Positions 1 through 7,280 of a DNA stretch of 7,340 nucleotides are shown here, piece by piece (positions within the stretch are counted from its first letter, which is position 1; each line of letters begins with the position of its first letter). Where the stretch lies: positions 1 through 7,340 of the forward strand of contig JBIQKN010000107.1 of NCBI GenBank assembly GCA_044506565.1, given 5' to 3'. Made by a program: the position numbers and the translations under genes. The stretch is from Croceibacterium_A sp044506565 (GTDB lineage Bacteria > Pseudomonadota > Alphaproteobacteria > Sphingomonadales > Sphingomonadaceae). The notes below the pieces were generated by a model. The model was not told where the DNA came from and did no database searches. It was given only the letters and a program-made list of their open reading frames with translations.

Positions 1-218
1 AGCCCAGGCGCGAGGGCCGCGATCGCAAGTCCGACAAATCGCGCCGCGAGCGTCAGGCGGACGAGCCTCGCCGCGAGGTCATCGAAGAGCCGCGCAAGCC
101 TCCGCGCCGGAGCGAACCTCGCAAGGAACCGATCCACGAGCCCGAATTCGAGGAAGCCGGTGAGCCGGGCGACTGGAACGGTCCGGTCCCAAGCTTTCTC
201 AGCCTGTCGGCCCTCTGA
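1..218 (+). CDS. C-terminal tail of a probable DEAD-box RNA helicase (5' truncated by window edge)
   Basis: An open frame enters from the left edge (codons in phase with base 3) and stops at TGA 216-218, giving 71 residues. Seen: a strongly charged, low-complexity stretch rich in Arg, Lys, Glu and Pro, then a short hydrophobic end reading GDWNGPVPSFLSLSAL. Known: RhlE-type DEAD-box ATP-dependent RNA helicases of Sphingomonadales often carry such a disordered basic tail after the helicase core, closing with a DWNGPxPxFL-like motif. Such tails bind RNA nonspecifically, and the enzymes remodel RNA in ribosome assembly or mRNA decay. Inferred: this is such a helicase, with the ATPase core outside the window. 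The other two frames either hit a stop earlier or lack plausible composition. That this is coding is likely; the helicase assignment rests only on the tail. Confidence 0.62.
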   Translation, partial: PRREGRDRKSDKSRRERQADEPRREVIEEPRKPPRRSEPRKEPIHEPEFEEAGEPGDWNGPVPSFLSLSAL

Positions 219-225
219 GGGACCG
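184..225. terminator. Weak inverted repeat between convergent genes, possible factor-assisted terminator
   Basis: Seen: CGGTCCC (184-190) is exactly complementary to GGGACCG (219-225), enclosing the stop codon of the left gene. An alternative compact fold pairs CGGCCC (208-213) with GGGaCCG (219-225), with one bulged A and a TCTGA loop. It lies where the plus-strand gene ends (218) and just before the minus-strand helicase gene ends (238). Neither side has a T-run, so it is not a classical intrinsic terminator. The position, not the sequence quality, makes a termination role plausible. Confidence 0.25.
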
Positions 226-237
226 TCTCCCCGAGCG

Positions 238-2541
<2,304 letters not shown>

Positions 2542-2576
2542 CGTGAACAGCTAGGGAACACCGCACGTCCGCGCAA
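2542..2576 (-). promoter_or_regulatory. Putative leaderless promoter of uvrD (TTGCGC-N17-TAGCTG-N6-GTG)
   Basis: Seen on the minus strand: -35-like TTGCGC (2571-2576), a 17-bp spacer, -10-like TAGCTG (2548-2553), then six bases before the GTG start at 2541. Initiation six to seven bases after a -10 hexamer would fall on the first G of GTG, giving an mRNA without a 5' leader, consistent with the lack of any Shine-Dalgarno sequence. The hexamers match the sigma-70 consensus only partly (TTG of TTGACA, TA of TATAAT). Support comes mainly from the identical arrangement in front of rluB (6112-6146). A transcription start has not been seen; this is inference from spacing and repetition. Confidence 0.5.
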
Positions 2577-2658
2577 GCCTCGGCGGCCGGCAGGAGGCGG
2601 AACAAGCCCGTCGGGCGGATCGTTTCGCGCCCGTTCCATCCATTCCTGGAGACAGACG

Positions 2659-3066
2659 ATGCGTACCTTGATGTTTGCCGCCGCCGCGCTGGCCACGACG
2701 GCGATTCCCGCCACGCTGAGCGGGCAAGTGACGAGCGACCCTACGCCGCAGACGACGGCCGCGGACGAGCCGCTTCCGCAGTCCGCCGAGGAGGCCAATG
2801 CGCAGGCGCAGCCTGCCCCGCCGACGACCCGCGTCGTCCCCGCGCCGAGCCCCGACGAGCCGGCGACCGTCGTGACCGACCACCCCGGCAACGCCTCGGC
2901 GCCGCCGCCGCAGGCTTTCAACAAGACTTACCCGGTCTGCACTGCGCAGTTGCAGGACGACTGCCAGAACCCCGGCGAAGGTGGCGCTCCGGGCCGTTCG
3001 CGCGCCCTCGGCTACTGGCCGGGCGAACCGGCCAGCGAGCGCGACACGTCAGACCGGGGCGGCTGA
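2659..3066 (+). CDS. Small secreted proline-rich protein with a CX7C motif (first of two tandem paralogs)
   Basis: 135 residues. Start ATG has GGAGA (2648-2652) six bases upstream. Residues 1-22 look like a Sec signal peptide: MR, then an Ala/Leu-rich core, with possible cleavage after LSG before Gln23, so export to the periplasm or beyond is inferred. The mature part is Pro/Ala/Thr-rich and probably disordered, with an SAEEANAQAQ segment (42-51). A conserved-looking end follows: YPVCTAQLQDDCQNPGEGG (91-109) with Cys94 and Cys102 (CX7C), then GRSRALGYWPGEPASE (112-127). The two Cys may form a disulfide. From memory, short exported hypotheticals with this ending recur in Sphingomonadales, sometimes mislabelled Fe-S oxidoreductases; no metal-cluster motif is present. 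No function can be assigned. The next gene is a shorter paralog, and the uvrD start is divergent 117 bp away. Confidence 0.82.
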   Translation: MRTLMFAAAALATTAIPATLSGQVTSDPTPQTTAADEPLPQSAEEANAQAQPAPPTTRVVPAPSPDEPATVVTDHPGNASAPPPQAFNKTYPVCTAQLQDDCQNPGEGGAPGRSRALGYWPGEPASERDTSDRGG

Positions 3067-3153
3067 CGGTCCGACAGGTCATTGGGAGCAATACGAATGG
3101 GGCGCCGCGTTCGCCGGCGGTAGCAGCGCCGGTAGCCATGAACGAGGTGCCCC

Positions 3154-3519
3154 ATGCGTAACCTTTGCCTCGCCGCGGTAGGGATACTGACCCTTGCAGG
3201 CGGCGCAGAAGCGCAGATTGTCCCCGACACTCCGCCTCCGAGTACCGCGGCGCCGGTACCCGAGAGTGCAGCCGAGGCGAACACGCGCGCGATTCCGGGT
3301 GCGCCGATCACGCGGATCGAGCGCGCCACCAATCCCGGCGAACCCGACACGATCGTCACGATCTACCCGGGCAACCTCGAGCCCCCGCCACCCGCCGCCT
3401 TCAACCGGGCTTACCCGCCTTGCAGCGAAACGCTGCAGGATTCCTGCCGCAATCCCGGATCGACCGACGAGGCTGGAGAGTCGCCGCCGGAGGATGCCGA
3501 GCCGCGCTTGACACGCTGA
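3154..3519 (+). CDS. Small secreted CX7C protein (second tandem paralog, different C-terminus)
   Basis: 121 residues. ATG is preceded by GAGG (3144-3147) with six-base spacing. The signal peptide is clear: MRNLCLAAVGILTLAGGAEA, with an AEA cleavage site before Gln21. The mature protein aligns along most of its length with its upstream neighbour: SAAEANTRA (38-46) with SAEEANAQA, GEPDTIVTIYPGN (62-74) with DEPATVVTDHPGN, PPPPAAFNRAYPPC (77-90) with PPPQAFNKTYPVC, and LQDSCRNPG (94-102) with LQDDCQNPG. Cys90 and Cys98 keep the CX7C spacing. It lacks the neighbour's GRSRALGYWPGEPAS extension, ending instead in an acidic, unrelated tail. The pair therefore looks like a tandem duplication followed by divergence. 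An 87-bp gap separates the copies; 39 bp downstream begins the transporter, so co-transcription is possible. Function unknown. Confidence 0.8.
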   Translation: MRNLCLAAVGILTLAGGAEAQIVPDTPPPSTAAPVPESAAEANTRAIPGAPITRIERATNPGEPDTIVTIYPGNLEPPPPAAFNRAYPPCSETLQDSCRNPGSTDEAGESPPEDAEPRLTR

Positions 3520-3558
3520 CCGTTCCGCCGCAGCCCCCTTTCCGAGGGAGGGCCGGGA

Positions 3559-4824
3559 ATGGCATCACCGCTGCGTGAACATCGCCGCGTGCTGGCGGCA
3601 TCGCTCGTCGGGACGGCGGTCGAATTCTACGACTTCTACGTTTACGCGACCGCGGCGGCGCTCGTGTTCGGGCCGCTGTTCTTTCCTGCTGAGAGCGCCG
3701 CGGCGCAGCAGCTGCTGAGTTTCATGAGCTTCGGCCTTGCGTTCGTCGCGCGCCCGGTCGGGGCGATCGCTTTCGGCCATTTCGGCGACCGCCTCGGCCG
3801 CAAGTCGACGCTGGTGGCCTCGCTGCTGCTGATGGGCATCTCGACGCTGCTGATCGCTTTCCTGCCGACCTATGCGATGATCGGCTGGGTCGCCCCGCTG
3901 CTGCTGTGCATCCTGCGTTTCGGCCAGGGTTTCGGGCTCGGCGGGGAGTGGGGCGGGGCGACACTGCTCGCGGTCGAGAACGCCCCGAAGGGCTGGGAAT
4001 CGCGCTTCGGTTCCGCCCCGCAACTGGGCGCCCCGGTCGGCTTCCTCGCCGCCAACGGCCTGTTCCTGCTGCTCGGGTTGTGGCTGTCGGAGGACGATTT
4101 CGTAAGCTGGGGCTGGCGGGTGCCGTTCCTGCTCTCGGCGGTGCTGGTCGCGCTCGGGCTGTGGGTGCGGCTGCGGATCGGCGAGACGCCGGCGTTCCGC
4201 GAAGCGCTCGAGAAGGCGCCACCGCCGCGGGTGCCACTCGGCACGGTGCTGCGCGACCACCTCGGGCCGACGTTGGCGGCGAGCGCGGGCGTGGTTTCGG
4301 CGTTCGCGATCTTCTACCTCTCGACCGCCTTCGCGCTGAGCCACATGACTGCCGAGCGCGGCTATTCGCGCGAGACCATCCTGGCCTTGCAGTTGGCCGC
4401 CAACCTGTTCCTCGCGCTGGGTATCGTCTGGGCGGCGGTCGGCTCCGACCGCATCAGCCCGCGGTGGATGCTCGCCTGCGGGTCGGTGGCGACGATCGTG
4501 CTCGGTCTCGTGTTCGGGCCGGTCCTCGCCGGCGGCTCGCTCGCGCTGGTGTTCGTGACGCTCGCCGCGGGCCTCGTGGTGATGGGTTTCGTCTACGGCC
4601 CGCTCGGCGGATGGATGCCGACGCTGTTCCCGGTGACCGTACGCTACACCGGCATGTCGGTCGCGTTCAACGGCGGCGGTATCGTCGGCGGCGCGGTGGC
4701 GCCGATCGCGGCGCAGATGCTCAGTGCGAGCGGTGGCGTCTGGCTCGTCGGGCTGTTCCTGAGCGCGGCCGGTCTGCTGACGTTCCTCGGGGTCATCCTG
4801 GGGCGGCCGGCCGCATCAGGGTGA
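3559..4824 (+). CDS. MHS-family (metabolite:H+ symporter) major facilitator transporter
   Basis: 421 residues, an inner-membrane protein with about twelve hydrophobic segments and a soluble loop near residues 205-235. Start ATG has GGAGGG (3547-3552) six bases upstream. Seen motifs typical of the MHS branch (relatives of ShiA, KgtP and ProP): GTAVEFYDFYVYATAAALVF in TM1 (18-37), MFS motif A GHFGDRLGRK (73-82) between TM2 and TM3, LRFGQGFGLGGEWGGA (119-134) in TM4, RIGETPAF (206-213) after TM6, and FPVTVRYTGMSVAFN (357-371) between TM10 and TM11. Family members import organic acids, amino acids or betaines with protons; the substrate here cannot be read from sequence. It follows the two secreted-protein genes on the same strand. 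Its last 32 bases overlap the 3' end of the oppositely oriented rsmD. Confidence 0.92.
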   Translation: MASPLREHRRVLAASLVGTAVEFYDFYVYATAAALVFGPLFFPAESAAAQQLLSFMSFGLAFVARPVGAIAFGHFGDRLGRKSTLVASLLLMGISTLLIAFLPTYAMIGWVAPLLLCILRFGQGFGLGGEWGGATLLAVENAPKGWESRFGSAPQLGAPVGFLAANGLFLLLGLWLSEDDFVSWGWRVPFLLSAVLVALGLWVRLRIGETPAFREALEKAPPPRVPLGTVLRDHLGPTLAASAGVVSAFAIFYLSTAFALSHMTAERGYSRETILALQLAANLFLALGIVWAAVGSDRISPRWMLACGSVATIVLGLVFGPVLAGGSLALVFVTLAAGLVVMGFVYGPLGGWMPTLFPVTVRYTGMSVAFNGGGIVGGAVAPIAAQMLSASGGVWLVGLFLSAAGLLTFLGVILGRPAASG

Positions 4825-5344
4825 GCTTCGCGCGGCCGACCTTGCGCTCGGCCTCGATCGCCAGACCCTTGACCTCCACCTTCTCGTCGTGCGCGGTCTC
4901 GAGCGAGATCCAGGTTGCCTCGCCGATCCAGCCGAGTCGCTGCAGCCGGTCGAGCGCGACCGCGCCCGCGCCTCTGCCGTAAGGCGGGTCGAGCAGCAGC
5001 AGGTCGTAGGGCCGCGCCGCCGGGCCGAGCTGCATCACCGATCCCGCACGCACGTCGCAGCGCTGCTGCGCCCGCAGGTTGGCAATGTTGGCCCGCAGGG
5101 CGCGGATCGCCGGCGGGTCGTGCTCGGCGAACAGGCACGTCGCTGCGCCGCGCGACAGGGCTTCGAGCCCGAGCGCGCCCGAACCCGCGAACAGGTCGGC
5201 GACCGCGAGCCCCTCGAAGCTACCGAGCCGGCTGGCGAGCATCGCGAAGAGCGTCTCGCGCGTGCGGTCGGCGGTTGGGCGCGTCGCGTCGCCCGGCGGT
5301 GCCTGCAGCAGGCGGCGGCGCCATTCGCCGGCGATGATCCTCAT
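4793..5344 (-). CDS. rsmD: 16S rRNA (guanine966-N2)-methyltransferase RsmD
   Basis: This 183-residue cytoplasmic enzyme transfers a methyl group from S-adenosylmethionine to N2 of G966 in 16S rRNA during 30S assembly. Seen: N-terminal MRIIAGEWRRRLL, RPTADRTRETLF (22-33, the RsmD family motif), SAM-binding motif I ADLFAGSGALGLEALSRGA (49-67), acidic EHD (74-76) after the second strand, and catalytic DPPYG (119-123). Length and order match the family. The frame stays open to 5554, but the family start is the internal ATG at 5344, which overlaps the rluB stop as ATGA on the minus strand. That overlap indicates translational coupling, so no separate Shine-Dalgarno sequence is expected. At its 3' end it overlaps the convergent transporter gene by 32 bp. 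Confidence 0.95.
   Translation of the reverse strand: MRIIAGEWRRRLLQAPPGDATRPTADRTRETLFAMLASRLGSFEGLAVADLFAGSGALGLEALSRGAATCLFAEHDPPAIRALRANIANLRAQQRCDVRAGSVMQLGPAARPYDLLLLDPPYGRGAGAVALDRLQRLGWIGEATWISLETAHDEKVEVKGLAIEAERKVGRAKLTLMRPAAPG
4803..4814. repeat. 12-bp perfect palindrome in the convergent gene overlap
   Basis: GCGGCCGGCCGC reads the same on both strands and sits inside the 32-bp region where the transporter and rsmD reading frames overlap tail to tail. It could fold as a four-pair stem with a CCGG loop on either transcript. No T-run follows in either direction, so a terminator role is weakly supported. It also codes within both proteins: GRPAA in the transporter and RPAAP in RsmD. 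In a GC-rich genome a palindrome of this composition can arise by chance. Confidence 0.4.
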
Positions 5345-6111
5345 GCTCCGGCCCGTTTCCTCGGGGACCTGAGCCCGCTCCTGAACCGGTCGAGCTGCTC
5401 CTTGCGTATTTCGACCGCCGCGCCGCGCGGCAGGTCGCCGAGCGCGAACGGGCCGTAGGCGGTGCGGATCAGCCGAGTCACCTTGAGCCCGAGGTGCTCG
5501 AGCACGCGCCGCACTTCGCGGTTCTTGCCTTCGGCCAGCGTGAGCTCGATCCACTGGTAGTTGCCGGTGCGGCGCTCGAGGTTGGCGTCGATCGGGCCGT
5601 AGCGCACGCCGTCAATCTCGATCCCTTCGATCAGCGCCTCGAGCTGCGGCTGGCCGATGCGGCCGAACGTGCGCGCGCGATAAGTCCGCGGAACACCCGT
5701 GGCGGGCAGCTCCATCTCGCGCTTGAAGCCGCCGTCGTTGGTCAGCAGCAGCAGGCCCTCTGTGTTGAAGTCGAGCCGGCCGATTGGCATCAGCCGCGGC
5801 GTCCCGGGCGGAAGCGCGTTGCGCAGCGCCGCGTAGATCGTCGGCCGCCCGCGCGGGTCGCGTTCGGCGGTGATCAGGCCGGGCGGCTTGTGGAAGCAGA
5901 ACAGCCGCGTGCGCTCGGGCGCCGCGACGGGCTTGCCATCCACCGTTACGCCCCTGAGGTTGGGCAGGATCGTCGCCGGAGTCTCGATTGCGGCGCCGTT
6001 CAGGGCAACGCGCCGCTCGGCGATCATCCGCTCGACCTCGCGCCGGCTGGCAACGCCGGCGCGCGCGAGCAGCTTCGCGATCCGTTCGCCCTTCGGTCCA
6101 GCTTCGGCCAT
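5341..6111 (-). CDS. rluB: 23S rRNA pseudouridine synthase, RluB/RsuA family
   Basis: 256 residues. The family isomerises specific uridines of rRNA to pseudouridine; RluB acts on helix 80 of 23S rRNA near U2605. Seen: an N-terminal S4 RNA-binding domain (about 8-55, with RIAKLLARAGVASRREVERMI), then the synthase domain with LFCFHKPPGLITAERD (70-85), the catalytic signature GRLDFNTEGLLLLTNDG (111-127; Asp114 the expected nucleophile), GKNREVRRVLEHLG (195-208) and VTRLIRTAYGPF (211-222). It ends soon after the core, without the long basic tail seen in many alphaproteobacterial homologs. The ATG is fixed by an in-frame TAG nine bases upstream, and no Shine-Dalgarno sequence is visible (see promoter 6112-6146). 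Its TGA overlaps the rsmD ATG, forming a two-gene rRNA-modification operon. RluB rather than RsuA, RluE or RluF is likely but not proven. Confidence 0.92.
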   Translation of the reverse strand: MAEAGPKGERIAKLLARAGVASRREVERMIAERRVALNGAAIETPATILPNLRGVTVDGKPVAAPERTRLFCFHKPPGLITAERDPRGRPTIYAALRNALPPGTPRLMPIGRLDFNTEGLLLLTNDGGFKREMELPATGVPRTYRARTFGRIGQPQLEALIEGIEIDGVRYGPIDANLERRTGNYQWIELTLAEGKNREVRRVLEHLGLKVTRLIRTAYGPFALGDLPRGAAVEIRKEQLDRFRSGLRSPRKRAGA

Positions 6112-6146
6112 GCGCCGCTGCTAGGTTGCGCCGCGCCGCTGCGCAA
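6112..6146 (-). promoter_or_regulatory. Putative leaderless promoter of the rluB-rsmD operon (TTGCGC-N17-TAGCAG-N6-ATG)
   Basis: Seen on the minus strand: TTGCGC (6141-6146), 17-bp spacer, TAGCAG (6118-6123), six bases, then ATG at 6111. The -35 hexamer, spacer length, CCTAGC core of the -10 and distance to the start codon are all the same as in front of uvrD. The whole element fits in the 49-bp gap after the DUF6445 gene, so rluB-rsmD probably has its own transcript beginning at or within a base of the A of ATG. No Shine-Dalgarno sequence lies before the start. Inference from spacing; the initiation site has not been measured. Confidence 0.52.
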
Positions 6147-6160
6147 TGGCCGTGCCGGTT

Positions 6161-6865
6161 TCAGGCGTTGCCGACGAGGAAGGTGTTGACCGTCAACCGG
6201 CCGCGTTCACGCGCAGTCCGCGGGTCCGGGTCGGCGGGAACATGACCCGAATGGAGTAGTCTGCCGCGGTAGATGATCACGCGATCCGGCCGCGCCTCGA
6301 CTTCGCCGATCATTTCGTAGCGCGGATCGTCTCCGTGAAAGTAGCGCGCCGGCAGCGGGCCGTGCTCGCGCTCGTCCTCGGCGATCGCTGCGGTGAATCG
6401 CACCAGCCTGTCGGGCCGGATCGTCTCGAAGCCGGTGCGCCGGTGGCGATAGAACGCCGTGCCTCCAGTCGCGGAATCGCCGGTGAAATGGAGCAGCGCA
6501 ATGAGGTTCGGATCGGTGGCATCGAAGTGCGGCCGGCGCTGCCCGGGGCTCAACTCCTCGGGCGGGATGCTGACGATGCTGAAGGCACAGCTTTCGACTT
6601 TCGCGCCGGCGCTTAGGCCGAAATGCGTCGCCAGGATCCGGCGCAGCAGGTCGAGGCGCGGGGCGAGATAGGTCGAGCTGATCCGGCTGCGGATGCCCGG
6701 GTAGCCAGGCACCGGCTCGTAGGGCAGGGCCCGACCGATCCGGGCGAGTTCTTCGACCTGTCCGGTGAAATCGTCGACGACCACCAGCGGCTCGCGCTCA
6801 TTTCCGAGAAGCCGAACATGGACGTCGTCGCCTGCCAGCGCAGGAGAAGTTTCGACCCTTGCCAC
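6161..6865 (-). CDS. DUF6445-like putative Fe(II)/2-oxoglutarate-dependent oxygenase
   Basis: 234 residues, no signal peptide or membrane segment. Seen: LVVVDDFTGQVEELARIG (27-44), YPGIRSRISSTYLAPRLDLL (55-74), FSIVSIPPEELSPGQRRPHF (95-114), GGTAFYRHRRTGFE (134-147), VIIYRGRLLHSG (196-207) and GRLTVNTFLVG (222-232). This order fits DUF6445 as I recall it, a family with a prolyl-4-hydroxylase-like double-stranded beta-helix. The expected facial triad would be His113 and Asp115 (HFD) with His205, and Arg223 could hold 2-oxoglutarate; all are present, so it is probably catalytically competent. Substrate unknown. In sphingomonads such genes can accompany tryptophan-halogenase and TonB-receptor clusters, but none is seen here. 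The start is GTG with an in-frame TAG nine bases upstream and no Shine-Dalgarno sequence. A zinc-ribbon gene lies 81 bp upstream on the same strand. Confidence 0.8.
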   Translation of the reverse strand: MARVETSPALAGDDVHVRLLGNEREPLVVVDDFTGQVEELARIGRALPYEPVPGYPGIRSRISSTYLAPRLDLLRRILATHFGLSAGAKVESCAFSIVSIPPEELSPGQRRPHFDATDPNLIALLHFTGDSATGGTAFYRHRRTGFETIRPDRLVRFTAAIAEDEREHGPLPARYFHGDDPRYEMIGEVEARPDRVIIYRGRLLHSGHVPADPDPRTARERGRLTVNTFLVGNA

Positions 6866-6900
6866 GCCCGCAGGCTAGCGAGTGTCGCCCTGCGAATCCA
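6866..6900 (-). promoter_or_regulatory. Possible leaderless promoter of the DUF6445 gene (TAGCCT-N6-GTG, weak -35)
   Basis: Seen on the minus strand: GCTAGCCT ending six bases before the GTG start, so CTAGC sits at the same offset as in the uvrD and rluB promoters. The GCTA prefix also suits the alphaproteobacterial -10 consensus GCTANAWC, known from Caulobacter. At 17-bp spacing the -35 position reads TGGATT (6895-6900), a poor match unlike the TTGCGC of the other two. The -10 resemblance and the lack of a Shine-Dalgarno sequence support a leaderless start, but less firmly. Read-through from the zinc-ribbon gene is the alternative. Confidence 0.33.
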
Positions 6901-6904
6901 GCTA

Positions 6905-6951
6905 CTTGACCCGCCTGCGGCAACAGATGCCTCGGACGGCGGGGTCTCAAG
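6905..6951 (-). terminator. Imperfect hairpin at the 3' end of the zinc-ribbon gene
   Basis: CTTGACCCGCC (6905-6915) is complementary to most of GGCGGGGTCTCAAG (6938-6951), with a two-base and a one-base bulge and a 22-base loop. On the minus strand the hairpin begins across the zinc-ribbon stop codon (6947-6949) and ends about 40 bases before the DUF6445 start. No U-tract follows, so it may be a Rho-dependent or processing-type end, an attenuator, or coincidence. If it terminates, the DUF6445 gene needs its own promoter, which agrees with the CTAGC box just downstream. Confidence 0.3.
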
Positions 6952-7150
6952 CGGGTTCGCTGCCGGGACTTGGCGGATGCGCCGTACGGTTGCTGCTGGC
7001 GTCGAGTGCCAAGTCGAATTCTCGCCACCCGTTTTGATCGCGAAGCAGGGGTGCGCCGCAGCGCTCGCAGTTGGTGCGGAAATTCAGGCTATCGTGCCAT
7101 ACGCGGTGGCGGTTGACCCGATGACTGGCAATGCTGCAGATCAGTCCCAT
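6947..7150 (-). CDS. Small zinc-ribbon-like protein of unknown function
   Basis: 67 residues from ATG at 7150. Seen: MGLICSIASHR at the start, RVWHDSLNFRTNCERCGAPL (16-35) with a CERC Cys pair (28, 31), then LRDQNGWREFD (36-46) and a short disordered tail. Cys5, His10, His15 and His19 could complete a metal site with the CXXC pair. From memory, small proteins of the form MGLxCxxxxHR...CxRCG..L.R...GW are common unannotated genes in Sphingomonadales; this resemblance, rather than a known function, is why I treat it as real. GGAGG (7161-7165) lies ten bases before this ATG and four before an in-frame GTG at 7156, which would add two residues. The conserved-looking MGL favours the ATG. It lies upstream of the DUF6445 gene on the same strand. 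Confidence 0.68.
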   Translation of the reverse strand: MGLICSIASHRVNRHRVWHDSLNFRTNCERCGAPLLRDQNGWREFDLALDASSNRTAHPPSPGSEPA

Positions 7151-7224
7151 AAGCACACGACCTCCACGCCTTGTGCCTTCAGACCCCTCGTTATTCCGTT
7201 GACAACATCACACGGCTCTCGGGG

Positions 7225-7256
7225 TTCCCATAACGATCGACTGCGCTACAGATGTG
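7225..7256 (+). promoter_or_regulatory. Candidate promoter with an overlapping BlaI/CopY-like operator
   Basis: Seen: TTCCCA (7225-7230), 16-bp spacer, then GCTACAGA (7245-7252), which fits much of the alphaproteobacterial -10 consensus GCTANAWC. A start near 7259 would leave a short leader containing the GGAGGA ribosome site of the gene at 7281. The -10 overlaps the near-palindrome CTACAGATGTGG (7246-7257), one mismatch from CTACAnnTGTAG. BlaI/MecI/CopY repressors bind TACAnnTGTA-type sites, so repression by such a regulator is possible. The -35 is weak and the operator is read from one site only. Confidence 0.33.
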
Positions 7257-7280
7257 GGGTGTGGGCCGCGGGAGGATCGG

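Noticed and set aside
2577..2658. Search for a promoter of the first secreted-protein gene
   Set aside because: No convincing -35/-10 pair was found; only the Shine-Dalgarno GGAGA near 2648-2652 is supported.
3080..3091. ATTG-GGAG-CAAT mini-hairpin between the two secreted-protein genes
   Set aside because: Four base pairs only, no T-run and no longer flanking complementarity; chance level.
3565..4344. 259-codon minus-strand frame opposite the transporter
   Set aside because: Arg/Glu/Gln-rich antisense shadow of a well-supported membrane protein.
3906..4982. 358-codon plus-strand frame overlapping the transporter gene
   Set aside because: It is an out-of-frame shadow of the transporter running into rsmD antisense; Arg-rich composition, no ribosome site and no domain.
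4793..5554. Longer form of rsmD starting at 5554
   Set aside because: The extra 70 codons lie over rluB in another frame and are Arg/Ala-rich. The family N-terminus MRIIAGEWR begins at 5344, exactly at the ATGA junction.
7199..7204. Perfect TTGACA -35 hexamer on the plus strand
   Set aside because: No -10-like hexamer lies 15-19 bp downstream; the region there is GGGGTTCC. The only nearby -10 candidate is too far away.
7141..7245. Minus-strand open frame ending GLKAQGVEVVCLWD, overlapping the zinc-ribbon start
   Set aside because: It reads like a protein end, but has no usable start codon after its upstream TAG. It uses codons such as ATA, TTA and AGG that are rare here, and is only 35 codons long. 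Its GTG GAG GTC is better explained as the zinc-ribbon Shine-Dalgarno region.
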